Positions 17,284-26,755 of a stretch of DNA of 64,000 nt are shown one piece after another (the first letter of the stretch is position 1; each line of letters starts with the position of its first letter). A model generated the notes under the pieces. That model was not told the origin of the DNA and searched no databases. It saw only the letters and a program-made list of their open reading frames with translations. The stretch lies in contig NZ_JACXAC010000001.1 in assembly GCF_014699055.1 (NCBI RefSeq), forward strand, positions 372,001-436,000. Direction: 5' to 3'. Made by a program: the position numbers and the translations under genes. The stretch is from Hymenobacter armeniacus (GTDB lineage Bacteria > Bacteroidota > Bacteroidia > Cytophagales > Hymenobacteraceae).

Positions 17284-18339
17284 CTAGCGCAGTCCCAACT
17301 CACTAAACTTGTGCTTGCCCTGGGCAAAGTAGGCCCACACCACGCTGCCGTTGTACACGCCCTGGCGCTGGGCCACGCGCAGGTGCGGCCGGGCTTCGCG
17401 CCGCTTCCGGCGCCAGTAGCCCAGCTTGCCATAAAAGCTGAAGTGCGCGCGCAGCACCGCCCACAAGTTGCCCAACTCGCCGCTTACCAGAAACTTCACC
17501 CCGGCCACGCCGTCGAGCACCAGCCGCTGCCACATGGCCCAGAGCAACTCGCCCGGCGCGGCATTTTTATATAGCAGCGCCAGGCCGTTGCGGAAGTTGA
17601 GGTAGGTTTTGCGGGGGTTGGTTTTGGGTAGGGTGCCGCCGCCCACGTGGTGCACGGCGCTGCCGCCGTGGTACCACACTTCGTGCCCGGCGTTTTGCAG
17701 GCGCCAGCAGAAGTCGATTTCCTCCATGTGCGCAAAAAACGCGGGTTCGAGGCCTCCCAGGGCTTGCCAGGCGCTGCGGCGCACCAGCAGGCAGGCGCCG
17801 CTGGCCCAGGCCACGGGGCGCGAGTCGTCGTACTGGCCCTGGTCCTTTTCGAGGGTGTCGAAGAGCCGGCCGCGGCAGAAGGGGTAGGCCAGCCGGTCGA
17901 GGTAGCCGCCGCCGCCGCCCGCGTATTCAAAATAGGTGGGGTCGGCGTGGGCCAGGATTTTGGGCTGCACGGCGGCAATGCGCGGGCTGGCTTCGAGCAG
18001 CGCGCGCAGGGGGCGCAGCCAGCCCAGGGTCACTTCCACGTCGGAATTCAGGAGCACGAAAAAGTCGCTGTCCACCTGGGCCAGCGCTTGGTTGTAGCCT
18101 TCGCAGAAGCCGAAGTTGCGTTCCAGCAGCAGCAGCTCCACCAGCGGAAAATCGCGCGAGAGCATTTCCACCGAGTCGTCGGTCGAGGCGTTGTCGGCCA
18201 CGATGACGCGGGCGCCGTCGGCGTGGGTGAGCACGCCGGGCAAAAAGCGGCGCAGAAAACCGGCGCCGTTCCAGTTCAGGATGACAATGGCCACGTCGGC
18301 GCAGGCGCCAACGTTTGACACCGCGGCACTAGGCGCCAA
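17284..18339 (-). CDS. Family 2 glycosyltransferase
   Basis: The product has the GT-A fold of family 2: VAIVILNWNGAGFLRRFLPG at the N-terminus, IVADNASTDDSVE, the DXD-like NSDVEVTLGWL, and WASGACLLVRRSAW with HMEEIDFCWR further on. It resembles rhamnosyltransferase-type enzymes that add sugars to surface polysaccharide. A weakly hydrophobic C-terminal part follows. No ATG fits; TTG at 18339 overlaps the ybaB stop by 11 bases and GTG at 18321 is the alternative. The overlap suggests co-transcription with ybaB. Confidence 0.88.
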   Translation of the reverse strand: MAPSAAVSNVGACADVAIVILNWNGAGFLRRFLPGVLTHADGARVIVADNASTDDSVEMLSRDFPLVELLLLERNFGFCEGYNQALAQVDSDFFVLLNSDVEVTLGWLRPLRALLEASPRIAAVQPKILAHADPTYFEYAGGGGGYLDRLAYPFCRGRLFDTLEKDQGQYDDSRPVAWASGACLLVRRSAWQALGGLEPAFFAHMEEIDFCWRLQNAGHEVWYHGGSAVHHVGGGTLPKTNPRKTYLNFRNGLALLYKNAAPGELLWAMWQRLVLDGVAGVKFLVSGELGNLWAVLRAHFSFYGKLGYWRRKRREARPHLRVAQRQGVYNGSVVWAYFAQGKHKFSELGLR

Positions 18340-18667
18340 AACCGCTCAAATCGAGGCCGGGCACGTTGGGCATCAGGCCGCTGGTTTTGCGTTGAAGCTC
18401 CTGGCGGGCCAGCTCGGCGGCTTCGTCTAGGGCTTTGTTCACGGCCGCCACCACCAGGTCGGCCAGCATGTCGCGGTCCTGCGGAGTCAGCAGCGTTTCG
18501 TCGATTTCGAGCTTAATGACCTTGCGGTGGCCGCTGGCGGTGGCGCGCACGAGGCCGCCGCCGGCTTCACCCGTGGCGGTGATGTGTTGTATTTCCTGCT
18601 GGGCCTGCTGCATTTTGTCCTGCAGCTCTTTCACTTTGCCCATCATGCCGGTGAGGTCGAATGCCAT
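18329..18667 (-). CDS. ybaB: YbaB/EbfC nucleoid-associated protein
   Basis: The 112-aa protein starts MAFDLTGMMGKVKELQDKMQ and has the helix-strand-helix pattern of YbaB, including GEAGGGLVRATASGHRKVIKLEID. YbaB dimers bind DNA without strong sequence preference and sit on the nucleoid. The Met-rich N-terminus and the C-terminal MPNVPGLDLSGFG are usual for Bacteroidota members. No recR or dnaX is nearby, which is a departure from the common genomic setting. The glycosyltransferase frame starts within its last codons. Confidence 0.93.
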   Translation of the reverse strand: MAFDLTGMMGKVKELQDKMQQAQQEIQHITATGEAGGGLVRATASGHRKVIKLEIDETLLTPQDRDMLADLVVAAVNKALDEAAELARQELQRKTSGLMPNVPGLDLSGFGA

Positions 18668-18774
18668 GGTATCAGTTTTCGGTTTTCAAGTAGCGTAAAC
18701 AAGCGAAGCCTACAAAAGTGAGCCGCTTGCTGGTGCAAAGACGCCGGAACCCGCCCCAGGGTTCGCCGCGGGGC

Positions 18775-20790
18775 TTATTTTAAAATCGTGACCGAGCCCG
18801 AAGCCGTGAAGGGCGTGCCGTCCTCGTTGTTTTGCTGGAAGCGCCACACGTAGCCGCCCAGCACCGGCGCGTGCCCCTTGATGCGGCCGTCCCACACGTC
18901 GGCGCGCTGCGAGCCCCGGAATACTTCCTGCCCGTTGCGGTCCACCACCACGAAAGTGTAGTCCTTCAAATACTTGCCTTTCACTTCGAGCACGTCGTTC
19001 AGCCCATCGCCGTTGGGGGTGAAGGCCGTGGGGATGGTGAGGAACAGCCGCCGCGTCACGGTGGCAATGTTGGAGTAGCTGACCGTGCCCGCCGGCAGCC
19101 CCGCCCCGCTGATGCGGAGGCGGTAGCGTAGCACCTGTTGCGTGGTATTAGGCGACAGGTCGGTGTAGCTGTTGCCGCTCACGGCAATGTTGTCTAGCAC
19201 CTGGTTGTCGGAGCTGAGGCGTTCGAGCACGTAGCTGGCCGCCGCGCCGGGAGTAGGGCCGGTGAAGGCCGACCAAGACAGGCTGGCCGTGGTGCCGTCG
19301 GCATCGGCCGGGCTGGCGCTCAGCAGGCTGGGGCAGGTGGCCGCGCTTTCGGAGGAGGTGTTGCCGCACACGTCCGTGACGCGCACCGAATAGCAGGGCG
19401 GGTTTTTGCGCAGGTCTTCCAGCGCGGTGGAGTCGCGGCGGGGGCGCAGGGTGGTGGCACTGCCAAAATCGGCGGGGCCACCGCCCGCCGCGCGACGATA
19501 GAACAGCGTGCTGCTGGCGGGCAGGGTGCCGCCCGCCAGCACCGGCCGCAGCTCCACCACGTTGCGCACGTTGAAGCTGGGCACCAGCAGCGGCTGCTGG
19601 GGCGGCAGGTTCGAGGTGGTGAGAATGGTGACGGCGTTGGAAACCGATTTCGTGCCGTTGGGATAGGTGGCCGTCACGGTGTAGGAGTAGCTGGTGCCGC
19701 ATTGCACGTCGCTGTCCTCCAGGCCGCCCGAGATGGGGGCAATGCCCGTCGCGAGCACCTTGCCGTCGCGGCTCACAGTGTAGACCGCGCCCGAGCCACC
19801 AGCGTCGCTGAACAGCAGCTGGTTGCGGTTTTGCGTGGAATTGCCCGTGAGGTTGAGCGTGCATATCAAGTCGGAGGCCGCGGTGCTGAGCTGGCAGGCG
19901 TCGGTGCGCAACAGGCGGTAGCAGCCGGGCGCGGCGCTGGGCACGGCAAAAGACGTGCTGCCGGCGGGCACCGTGGCCACCGTGGCAAAGCCGCCGGGCG
20001 CGCTGGCATCGGCCCGCTGCAGGGTGTAGAAGTAGCCGGCCGGCAGCTGGCCAATGGCCAGCGTGGCCGTGCCGCCGGGCAGGGCACCCTGCAGCGTGAG
20101 CGTGGTGAAGAGCGGCGTTTGGGGCGGCAGCAGCGTGGCCACGGGCTGCGTGGCCTGCTGGCTTTCGCAGATGTTGGGCGCGGTGTAGTGGCCCACCACC
20201 GTGACCGAAGTAGCCCCACTGGCGAGTGGCACCACCGCGCTGCGCTGGCCGGGGTTGAGATTGAGCGGGGCACCCGAGCCGGATTGCACCGAGTAGTAGT
20301 CGTACACTAGGTCGGTGATGGTAATCAACGCGTTGCCGCTGGGGCAGGGCGCCACCGTAAAGGTTGGGGCGGTGTTGTCGTAGACGCGGAAGGTGCGGGT
20401 GTAATAGGTAACGCCTCCATTGCTGCCTGTGCGGTCATTGGCTAGTTCTGAAACCGTAACCATACCCACTTCGGCCCGCGTGGGGGTGTACACGTAAGGC
20501 AACTGGTTCGGCGGCTGGCAACCCGGAAACGTGGTATTGAGCCCGGGTAGCACGCCGTAATACAGCAATGTGCTGGGCACACTGCGACTGGCGCACAGTT
20601 CAAACCGTACTGGTTTTCCTACGCAAAAGGCGTCCACCGGCTGGTTGGTAGCGTTATCGATGGCCACGAACGTGCAGGGTGGCGTTACAGTGGGCGTAAA
20701 GCAAACGTTGCCGGGCTGGGCGCGCACCGCCACAAGGGCTCCCAGCCACAGGCTCAACAGAAAAAAGGAACGGTATACCAACTTCATCAT
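18775..20790 (-). CDS. T9SS type B sorting protein (gliding motility C-terminal domain)
   Basis: The 671-aa secreted protein begins with a signal peptide (MMKLVYRSFFLLSLWLGALV). It has several fibronectin- or PKD-like beta domains and ends with the gliding-motility-associated C-terminal domain: PTAFTPNGDGLNDVLEVKG, then FVVVDRNGQEVFRG and GGYVWRFQQ. This domain is the type B signal for export by the type IX secretion system. The middle is rich in Ser, Thr, Gly and Pro, as in extracellular adhesin or surface proteins. The binding target is unknown. It stands alone in its direction. Confidence 0.92.
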   Translation of the reverse strand: MMKLVYRSFFLLSLWLGALVAVRAQPGNVCFTPTVTPPCTFVAIDNATNQPVDAFCVGKPVRFELCASRSVPSTLLYYGVLPGLNTTFPGCQPPNQLPYVYTPTRAEVGMVTVSELANDRTGSNGGVTYYTRTFRVYDNTAPTFTVAPCPSGNALITITDLVYDYYSVQSGSGAPLNLNPGQRSAVVPLASGATSVTVVGHYTAPNICESQQATQPVATLLPPQTPLFTTLTLQGALPGGTATLAIGQLPAGYFYTLQRADASAPGGFATVATVPAGSTSFAVPSAAPGCYRLLRTDACQLSTAASDLICTLNLTGNSTQNRNQLLFSDAGGSGAVYTVSRDGKVLATGIAPISGGLEDSDVQCGTSYSYTVTATYPNGTKSVSNAVTILTTSNLPPQQPLLVPSFNVRNVVELRPVLAGGTLPASSTLFYRRAAGGGPADFGSATTLRPRRDSTALEDLRKNPPCYSVRVTDVCGNTSSESAATCPSLLSASPADADGTTASLSWSAFTGPTPGAAASYVLERLSSDNQVLDNIAVSGNSYTDLSPNTTQQVLRYRLRISGAGLPAGTVSYSNIATVTRRLFLTIPTAFTPNGDGLNDVLEVKGKYLKDYTFVVVDRNGQEVFRGSQRADVWDGRIKGHAPVLGGYVWRFQQNNEDGTPFTASGSVTILK

Positions 20791-20896
20791 CAGCGTCTGG
20801 TACGCGTAAGCATAGCGGTAGGGCGGCGCGCAAAATTCAGGCCGTGAACGGCGGACACGCGCCGCGGGCAGTCACAATACGAAAAAAGCCCCCGGC

Positions 20897-22390
20897 TTAT
20901 TGCCAGTCAAACTTACGGACGAAGGCGGCGGCTTTGTGTAAGTCGGGGTAGAGCACCCGGTCCTGGCCCACAAACTTCACTTCCTGCTGAAAGGCGGCCA
21001 CCACCCGCTCCAGCTCCTGCGAGGTGCGGCCGGGGCGCCGGAACGCCAGGGCCTGCACCGCCGTCATCAGCTCGATGCCCAGCACCTGCTCCACGTTGTC
21101 CAACACGCGGCGAGATTTGGTGGCGGCGTTGGCGCCCATGCTCACGTGGTCTTCCTGGCCGTTGCTGCTCACAATGCTGTCGACCGAAGCCGGGGTGCAT
21201 AGCTGCTTGGTCTGGCTCACGATGCTGGCCGCGGTGTACTGCGGTATCATCAGGCCCGAGTTCAGGCCGGGTTCGGCCACCAGGTAGGTGGGCAGGCCGC
21301 GCTGGCCGGAAATGAGCTGGTAGGTGCGGCGCTCCGAAATGCTGCCCAGCTCGGCCACGGCAATGGCGAGGTGGTCGAGGGCCAGGGCCAGGGGCTGGCC
21401 GTGGAAGTTGCCGCCGCTCAGAATGAGGTCTTCGTCGGGGAAGATGTTGGGGTTGTCGGTCACCGAGTTGCACTCGGTTTCCACCACCTGGGCCACGTAG
21501 GCCAACGCGTCGCGCGAGGCGCCGTGCACCTGCGGCTGGCAGCGGAAGGAGTAGGGGTCCTGCACGGCGTGGCGCGGCTGGGTTTGCAGCTCCGAGCCGG
21601 CCAGCAGCTCCGAAAGGCGCCGGGCCACCAGCACCTGCCCGGCGTGCGGCCGGATGCGGTGCAGGTTGGCATTAAACGGGTCGGTGCAACCTCCAAAAGC
21701 CTCGGTCGAGAGCGCGCCAATGACGTCGGCCGCGTCGGCCAGGCGCTGGGCGCGCAGTACGCCGTCCACGGCGTAGGCTAGCATAAACTGGGTGCCATTC
21801 AGCAGGGCCAGGCCTTCCTTGGCCTGCAACGCCAGCGGCTCCCAGCTGAAGAGGCTCATGGCATCGGCGGCGCTCAGGCGGTAGCCCTGGTAGTTCACTT
21901 CGCCCAGGCCCAGCAGCGGCAGGCAGAGGTGGGCCAGCGGGGCCAAATCGCCGCTGGCACCCAGGCTGCCCTGCTCGTATACCACCGGCAGCAGCTCGCG
22001 GTTGTACATGGCCACGAGGCGCTCAGCGGTGGCGGTTTGCACGCCGCTGTGGCCGTAGCTCAGGCTCTGGGCCTTGAGGAAAAGCATGAGGCGCACGAGG
22101 GGCTGGGGCACCTCGGCGCCGGTGCCGCAGGCGTGCGACATCATCAGGTTGACCTGCAGCTGGGCGCGCTGCTCGGGCGCGATGCTCACATTATACAAGG
22201 AGCCAAAGCCGGTGTTGATGCCGTAAATCGGCTTGTCCTCGTGCGTCAGGCGCCGGTGCAGGTATGCGTGGCAGGTGGCAATTTGGGCTTTGGCGTCGTC
22301 GCCAAGTTGCACGGGCCGGCCATCGGCCAGCAGGGTGGCCAGCGCGGCCAGGGTGAGGGGCTGCGCGGGCGAAATGGTGTGGGTGGGCAT
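20897..22390 (-). CDS. hutH: Histidine ammonia-lyase
   Basis: The 497-aa enzyme converts L-histidine to urocanate and ammonia, the first step of histidine degradation. The active site forms the MIO group from A145-S146-G147 in SLGASGDLAPLAHL. Other conserved parts are YGINTGFGSL near residue 56 and LSGGNFHGQPLALALD. Length is normal. The remaining hut genes are not in the window. Other aromatic amino acid lyases share the MIO, but the overall motifs fit HutH. A -7 box lies 40 bases before the ATG. Confidence 0.95.
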   Translation of the reverse strand: MPTHTISPAQPLTLAALATLLADGRPVQLGDDAKAQIATCHAYLHRRLTHEDKPIYGINTGFGSLYNVSIAPEQRAQLQVNLMMSHACGTGAEVPQPLVRLMLFLKAQSLSYGHSGVQTATAERLVAMYNRELLPVVYEQGSLGASGDLAPLAHLCLPLLGLGEVNYQGYRLSAADAMSLFSWEPLALQAKEGLALLNGTQFMLAYAVDGVLRAQRLADAADVIGALSTEAFGGCTDPFNANLHRIRPHAGQVLVARRLSELLAGSELQTQPRHAVQDPYSFRCQPQVHGASRDALAYVAQVVETECNSVTDNPNIFPDEDLILSGGNFHGQPLALALDHLAIAVAELGSISERRTYQLISGQRGLPTYLVAEPGLNSGLMIPQYTAASIVSQTKQLCTPASVDSIVSSNGQEDHVSMGANAATKSRRVLDNVEQVLGIELMTAVQALAFRRPGRTSQELERVVAAFQQEVKFVGQDRVLYPDLHKAAAFVRKFDWQ

Positions 22391-22428
22391 TCGGGGGTGG
22401 TGGGTGAGGGGGCGGTTGGGGGTGGCTG

Positions 22429-22436
22429 CAAAACTA
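22429..22436 (-). promoter_or_regulatory. -7 box of the hutH promoter
   Basis: On the minus strand the bases read TAGTTTTG, a full match to TAnnTTTG, 39 bases before the hutH ATG. No clear -33 TTG is seen at the expected distance. Confidence 0.45.
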
Positions 22437-22564
22437 GAAGTATTTCCGCAGCCTGCCGGCTAGGGGCCCAGCGGGGGCGAGAGGATGTGAGCGGGCTTAA
22501 CCATTGATTATGGTGGAATAATTTAATATATTATTAAAATAATTTTACATTCTATCCTTCCGCT

Positions 22565-24262
22565 ATGAGACATACATCCTTCCTCCCGGCCCTGGGGCAG
22601 CTTCCATGTTGGGGAACACTGCTGCTTTTGCTGCTGGCTGGCCCGGCCCGCGCTCAGTTTCCCACCACCGCCACTGCCACGCTGTTTTTGTGCAACGCGC
22701 CCGGTAATCAGTTTGGCGTACAGGCCGTGGCCGACGGTGCGGGCGGTTCCTTCGTGCTCTGGATTGATAAGCGCAACGGCAACAACTCGGGGCCCGGCAC
22801 CGGCATCTACGCCCAGCACCTGGACGCGGCCGGCTTGCCGCAGCTGGCCACCAACGGCCAACTCCTGTTTCAGAGCCGGGGCCGCGACATCGTGGGGATG
22901 AAATCCGTGGCCTGGCGAGGCGGACTGCTCGTGGCCTGGGTGCAGGGGGCGTTTGGCGCGGGCGGCGACACGGTGCGCTGCCAGTACTACAATGCCCTTG
23001 GCGTACCGCAGTGGGCGGCCCCGGCGCTGGTAGCCGCCGCTGCCCCGCCGGCAATTGCGGCGGAATCAGAAAACGCGCTCAATATCATGCCCAACGACTC
23101 AGGGGCTATCATCACCCACGCGCTGCGGCTGAACGGGGGCAGTGCCCGCTTTGCTTTCAACCGGGTGAGCGCCACGGGGCAGCGGCGCTGGCCCCTCAAC
23201 TACCAGCAGGTCAACGTCAACCCGTTGGGAGGCGTGCCGGCCGACTTCTATCACACCATCGGCGACGGCGGCAATGGGTTTTACCTGGTAGCCGGCGCGG
23301 GGGGCACTGGCTCGGCCATTTTTGCCCAGCATTACACGCTGCAAGGGATACCTTGGGGAGCGTTCACGACCATTTCAGCGGGCGGCGCTTTGGTTAGCCA
23401 CTCGGGCTTGCGCCTGGCCCGCGACCCCGCCAACAACCTCTACGTGGCCTGGAGCAACAGCGGTGGCGATGTGCTGGTGGCCAAAATCCTCCCCGGCGGG
23501 GCGTGGGGCTGGGCCGGGCCGGGCTACATCACCGCGAGCCCGAGCCGATTTGCGCAGGAGCTAGCCGATGCCTTGTGGTACGATAACGCCCTGTGGCTGA
23601 TATGGAACGATGCGCGGGGAGGAGCAAGCACTGGCTTGCCCAACCTGCAGACGGTGACAAAGATGGACGCCGCCGGAACGATGCCCTGGGGGACGAGGGA
23701 GATTAACCAGCAAGCGGACTATTCCATCAGCCCCAAACTGGCCGGCTCGGACAACGGAGCCGTGATGGCATTCTATGCCAGCGGCACTCTCCGGGGGTTC
23801 GGCGCCCAAAAGCTTCTTACCAACGGCGCAATGGTTTTTTCCAGCGATGGAGTCGTCCTGCACACCACGGGCATGGACTGGCCCAGCACCTTCGACTACG
23901 TGCCTGTTTCGCAGCCCAACGGCTCAGTGCAGGTTTTTTGGGCTACTTCGGCCTTAAGCCCAACCGGACAGGACATCTGCGCCGTCCGCGTGCAAAATTC
24001 CGGCACCCTGCTCCGCGCAGCGCGCGCGGCCGAGTCCCTGGGCTTCGATGTTTTCCCCAATCCGGCCACGGATGGGGTGCAGGCGCATTTCCCGGCTGGA
24101 AAATTGCCCACTGCCCTGCGGTTATTCGATGCCCAGGGCCGGCTGGTGCGGGCCTTTCCCGACGCGGCGGCGTTGTCGGTGCGCGGGCTGCCGGCGGGGC
24201 TGTACGTGCTGCGGGCCACGCTGGCCGGGCAGGGGGTAAGCCGCCGCGTGCTGGTGGAGTAG
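22565..24262 (+). CDS. T9SS type A sorting protein
   Basis: The 565-aa product has an N-terminal signal (LLLLLLAGPARAQ, cleaved near residue 30) and a long beta-rich middle with repeated W- and G-containing segments, such as GLRLARDPANNLYVAWS, that look like a beta-propeller. The end is a type IX sorting domain: FDVFPNPATDGVQAHFP, then LFDAQGRLVRAF and GLPAGLYVLRATLAG. It is therefore exported across the outer membrane and anchored or released. No enzymatic motif is visible, so the function is unknown. The AT-rich 174-base leader before it is probably its promoter region. Confidence 0.9.
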   Translation: MRHTSFLPALGQLPCWGTLLLLLLAGPARAQFPTTATATLFLCNAPGNQFGVQAVADGAGGSFVLWIDKRNGNNSGPGTGIYAQHLDAAGLPQLATNGQLLFQSRGRDIVGMKSVAWRGGLLVAWVQGAFGAGGDTVRCQYYNALGVPQWAAPALVAAAAPPAIAAESENALNIMPNDSGAIITHALRLNGGSARFAFNRVSATGQRRWPLNYQQVNVNPLGGVPADFYHTIGDGGNGFYLVAGAGGTGSAIFAQHYTLQGIPWGAFTTISAGGALVSHSGLRLARDPANNLYVAWSNSGGDVLVAKILPGGAWGWAGPGYITASPSRFAQELADALWYDNALWLIWNDARGGASTGLPNLQTVTKMDAAGTMPWGTREINQQADYSISPKLAGSDNGAVMAFYASGTLRGFGAQKLLTNGAMVFSSDGVVLHTTGMDWPSTFDYVPVSQPNGSVQVFWATSALSPTGQDICAVRVQNSGTLLRAARAAESLGFDVFPNPATDGVQAHFPAGKLPTALRLFDAQGRLVRAFPDAAALSVRGLPAGLYVLRATLAGQGVSRRVLVE

Positions 24263-24265
24263 AGC

Positions 24266-24299
24266 GGGGTAGCGACGCAACGTTTTGCGTCGCTACCCC
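24266..24299. repeat. Perfect 15-base hairpin, same core as the 6.6-kb repeats
   Basis: GGGGTAGCGACGCAA pairs perfectly with TTGCGTCGCTACCCC around CGTT. The core GACGCAA-N4-TTGCGTC is identical to that at 6597-6689. It fills the gap between two convergent genes and may end both transcripts, though no T-run follows. Confidence 0.8.
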
Positions 24300-24304
24300 A
24301 CTGC

Positions 24305-25738
24305 TCACTCCGCCGTGAGGGCCGTCACCACTTCACCGATGGGCAGCACGCGCTCCACGCCGGTTTGCATGATTTTGATTTTCACGACGCCGGCCGCCGC
24401 TTCCTCCGGGCCCATGATGATAACCAGCGGAATGCCCTTGGCGTCGGCATACTTGAACTGCTTCTGCAGCTTGCTGGCGTCGGGGTACAGCTCGCTGGGG
24501 ATGCCGGCGGCGCGCAGCTCGGCCAGCAGGGGCAGGGCGGCCCGGCCGCTGGCCACGTCGAAGTGCGTGATGAGGCACCGCGTGGGGGTTTCGGCCGTCA
24601 CCGTGAACAAGTCCAGCGCCTCCAGGCAGTCGTAGAGCCGGTCGACGCCGAACGAGAAGCCCACGCCCGACACGCCGGACAGCCCGAAGGAGCCGGTGAG
24701 GTTGTCGTAGCGCCCGCCGCCGCTCACGCTGCCCATCTGCACGTTGTTGATTTTGACTTCGAAAATGCAGCCCGTGTAGTAGGAGAGGCCCCGCGCCAGC
24801 GTGGGGTCGAACTCCAGCCGGTCGAACTGCTTGAAGCCGGAGGCCCGCAGAATGTCCAGCACCTGGGCCAGCTCGGTGAGGCCGCGGTAGTTGGCCAGCG
24901 GCTCGGGCGAGTCGGCTTCCACGTCGGGGGTGGTGGGGCGCACGCCGTCGGGCTCCACGCCGGCCGTCACGAAGCCCGCCAGCAGGCGCTGCAGCTTCTC
25001 TTCGTAGCTGCCCTCCACGGTCAGCAGCTCAAACAGCGTCTCAATGGTCGGCGCCGAGAAGCCGCGCTCCAGCAGCTCCTTGCTCACGCCGTCGCGGCCG
25101 ATTTTATCGAGCTTGTCGATGGCCACGAACAAATCCGTTTCGCGGCCCTCGCCGCCCAGCGCCTGGTAAATGTTGCGCAGCACCCCGCGGTGGTTGATTT
25201 TGATGGCGAAGTCGTGCAGGCCGAGGCCGCTCAGCACTTGTGCCATCATCAGCACGATTTCGGCTTCGCAGAGCAGCGAGTCGGTGCCCACCACGTCGGC
25301 GTCGCACTGGTAAAACTCGCGGTAGCGGCCGCGCTGGGGCCGGTCGGCGCGCCACACGGGCTGCATCTGGTAGCGCTTGAAGGGGAAGGTGAGGGTGCCA
25401 CGGTTCATGGCCACGTAGCGGGCGAAGGGCACGGTGAGGTCGTAGCGCAGGCCTTTTTCGGCCACTTTGGGCAGCAGGGCTTTGCTGCCGGCGGCCAGGT
25501 CTTCGGCCGTCACGTCTTTGGCAAAGTCGCCGGAGTTCAGCACTTTAAACAGCAGTTGGTCGCCTTCGTCGCCGTACTTGCCGGTGAGCACGGAGAGGTT
25601 TTCCAGCGTCGGCGTTTCGAGCGGCGCGTAGCCAAACGACTCGAACGTGCGGCGGATGACATTGAAAATGTGCTGGCGGCGCGCCACTTGGGCGGGGCCA
25701 AAATCGCGGGTGCCCTTGGGAATACTCGGTTTTTGCAT
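24305..25738 (-). CDS. hisS: Histidyl-tRNA synthetase
   Basis: The 477-aa class II synthetase charges tRNA-His. It starts MQKPSIPKGTRDFGP at ATG 25738, exactly at the family's conserved N-terminus; a longer frame to 25921 has no similarity and overlaps the AraC leader. Motif 2-like RYDLTVPFARYVAMN and KRYQMQPVWRADRPQRGRYR are present, the histidine-specific LARGLSYYTGCIFEV lies in the third quarter, and an anticodon-binding domain ends the chain. It is divergent from the AraC regulator across a 175-base region. Confidence 0.96.
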   Translation of the reverse strand: MQKPSIPKGTRDFGPAQVARRQHIFNVIRRTFESFGYAPLETPTLENLSVLTGKYGDEGDQLLFKVLNSGDFAKDVTAEDLAAGSKALLPKVAEKGLRYDLTVPFARYVAMNRGTLTFPFKRYQMQPVWRADRPQRGRYREFYQCDADVVGTDSLLCEAEIVLMMAQVLSGLGLHDFAIKINHRGVLRNIYQALGGEGRETDLFVAIDKLDKIGRDGVSKELLERGFSAPTIETLFELLTVEGSYEEKLQRLLAGFVTAGVEPDGVRPTTPDVEADSPEPLANYRGLTELAQVLDILRASGFKQFDRLEFDPTLARGLSYYTGCIFEVKINNVQMGSVSGGGRYDNLTGSFGLSGVSGVGFSFGVDRLYDCLEALDLFTVTAETPTRCLITHFDVASGRAALPLLAELRAAGIPSELYPDASKLQKQFKYADAKGIPLVIIMGPEEAAAGVVKIKIMQTGVERVLPIGEVVTALTAE

Positions 25739-25810
25739 AACGCCGGCAAAGTTAGGTCGTGGCCAATGCGAAGTCATCCTCGCCGCATAAACGAACAATG
25801 TCGCATTCGT

Positions 25811-25836
25811 ACAATATTCAAAAAATTTAATATTGT
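25811..25836. promoter_or_regulatory. Inverted repeat between hisS and the AraC gene
   Basis: ACAATATT (25811-25818) and AATATTGT (25829-25836) are perfect inverted copies spaced by ten A/T-rich bases. They lie in the only AT-rich stretch of the divergent region, so they may be an operator, possibly for the AraC protein next door. Confidence 0.4.
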
Positions 25837-25913
25837 AAATTTGTCTTGAGTTGTCGCAAGGGCCGGGTTTGAGCGGCACATGGTTAGAACTGGGCAAGGC
25901 CCCGCAGATAGAT

Positions 25914-26669
25914 ATGCACATTACGGCATTTTCACCTTCGCCGGAGCTGAGCGGCTTCGTGGAGTGCTACGGGCTGTGGCACAACGACCCCGAACTCGGG
26001 CCGCCGACCGCCGCCACGGCCCACAGCCCCCCCGCCGACCTGCCCCCCTTTTCTGCCCAAGACCCGCTGGGTTTTGCCCGGCGGATGCTCTGGCTGCGGC
26101 TGCCGGGCCGAGACGAGGGCCTGAGCATTTTCTTTCGGCCGGCCGGCTTGTATCATCTGTTTGGCCTGTCCTTGGCCGAGGGGCGAACCGCCCGGGCCGG
26201 GCCGGGCGAGGCCGCGCTGGCGTTCGTCAATGCCCTGCTGCACCGCATGCAGGAGGCCGGCAGCCACGTGGCGTGGCCGGCGGCGGCCGACGAGCTGCTG
26301 CTGGCCCACGCGGCCCACACCACGGCGCTGCCCGACGCCGTTGATGCCGTGGCCGGCAGCATTTTACGGCAAGAGGGCCGGGTCAGCATCGAAGCGCTGG
26401 CCCAGGGCGTGGGCCTGAGCCGCCGGCAGCTCGAACGCCGCTTTCTGGCCGAAGTAGGCACGGCGCCCAAGCTGTACGCCAGCTTGGTGCGGTTCAACCA
26501 CGCGTTTCGGCTACTGGCCGCCAGCCCGGCCCCCAATTGGCAGGACGTGGCCTACGCCTGTGGCTACTACGACCAAGCTCACCTGATTCGCGAGTTCCGG
26601 CGGTTTACCGGGCAAGCGCCCAGCGCCTTTTTCAAGGCAAACCCCGAGCAGCCCATTCCCGCCGCCTAA
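25914..26669 (+). CDS. AraC-family transcriptional regulator
   Basis: From ATG 25914 the product is 251 aa, MHITAFSPSPELSGFVECYG. The first half is the ligand or sensor domain seen in DUF6597-type AraC proteins. The C-terminal half (about residues 155-245) holds the two helix-turn-helix motifs: VSIEALAQGVGLSRRQLERRF, and QDVAYACGYYDQAHLIREFRRFTG. It binds DNA, probably as a dimer; its effector is unknown. A TTG at 25851 could lengthen the frame but gives no domain. It is divergent from hisS, but hisS itself is an unlikely target. Confidence 0.9.
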   Translation: MHITAFSPSPELSGFVECYGLWHNDPELGPPTAATAHSPPADLPPFSAQDPLGFARRMLWLRLPGRDEGLSIFFRPAGLYHLFGLSLAEGRTARAGPGEAALAFVNALLHRMQEAGSHVAWPAAADELLLAHAAHTTALPDAVDAVAGSILRQEGRVSIEALAQGVGLSRRQLERRFLAEVGTAPKLYASLVRFNHAFRLLAASPAPNWQDVAYACGYYDQAHLIREFRRFTGQAPSAFFKANPEQPIPAA

Positions 26670-26755
26670 GGCGCGGTGCGGGCATAGCGGGCCGCATCGG
26701 CCGCCGCCGAGTCCACGCGCCATCGTTTCTTCTCACTTTTTTTCCTTGCCTAGCT

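Noticed and set aside
25739..25921. N-terminal extension of hisS
   Set aside because: Has no similarity to the synthetase family and overlaps the AraC leader; ATG at 25738 begins the conserved MQKPSIPKGTRDF.
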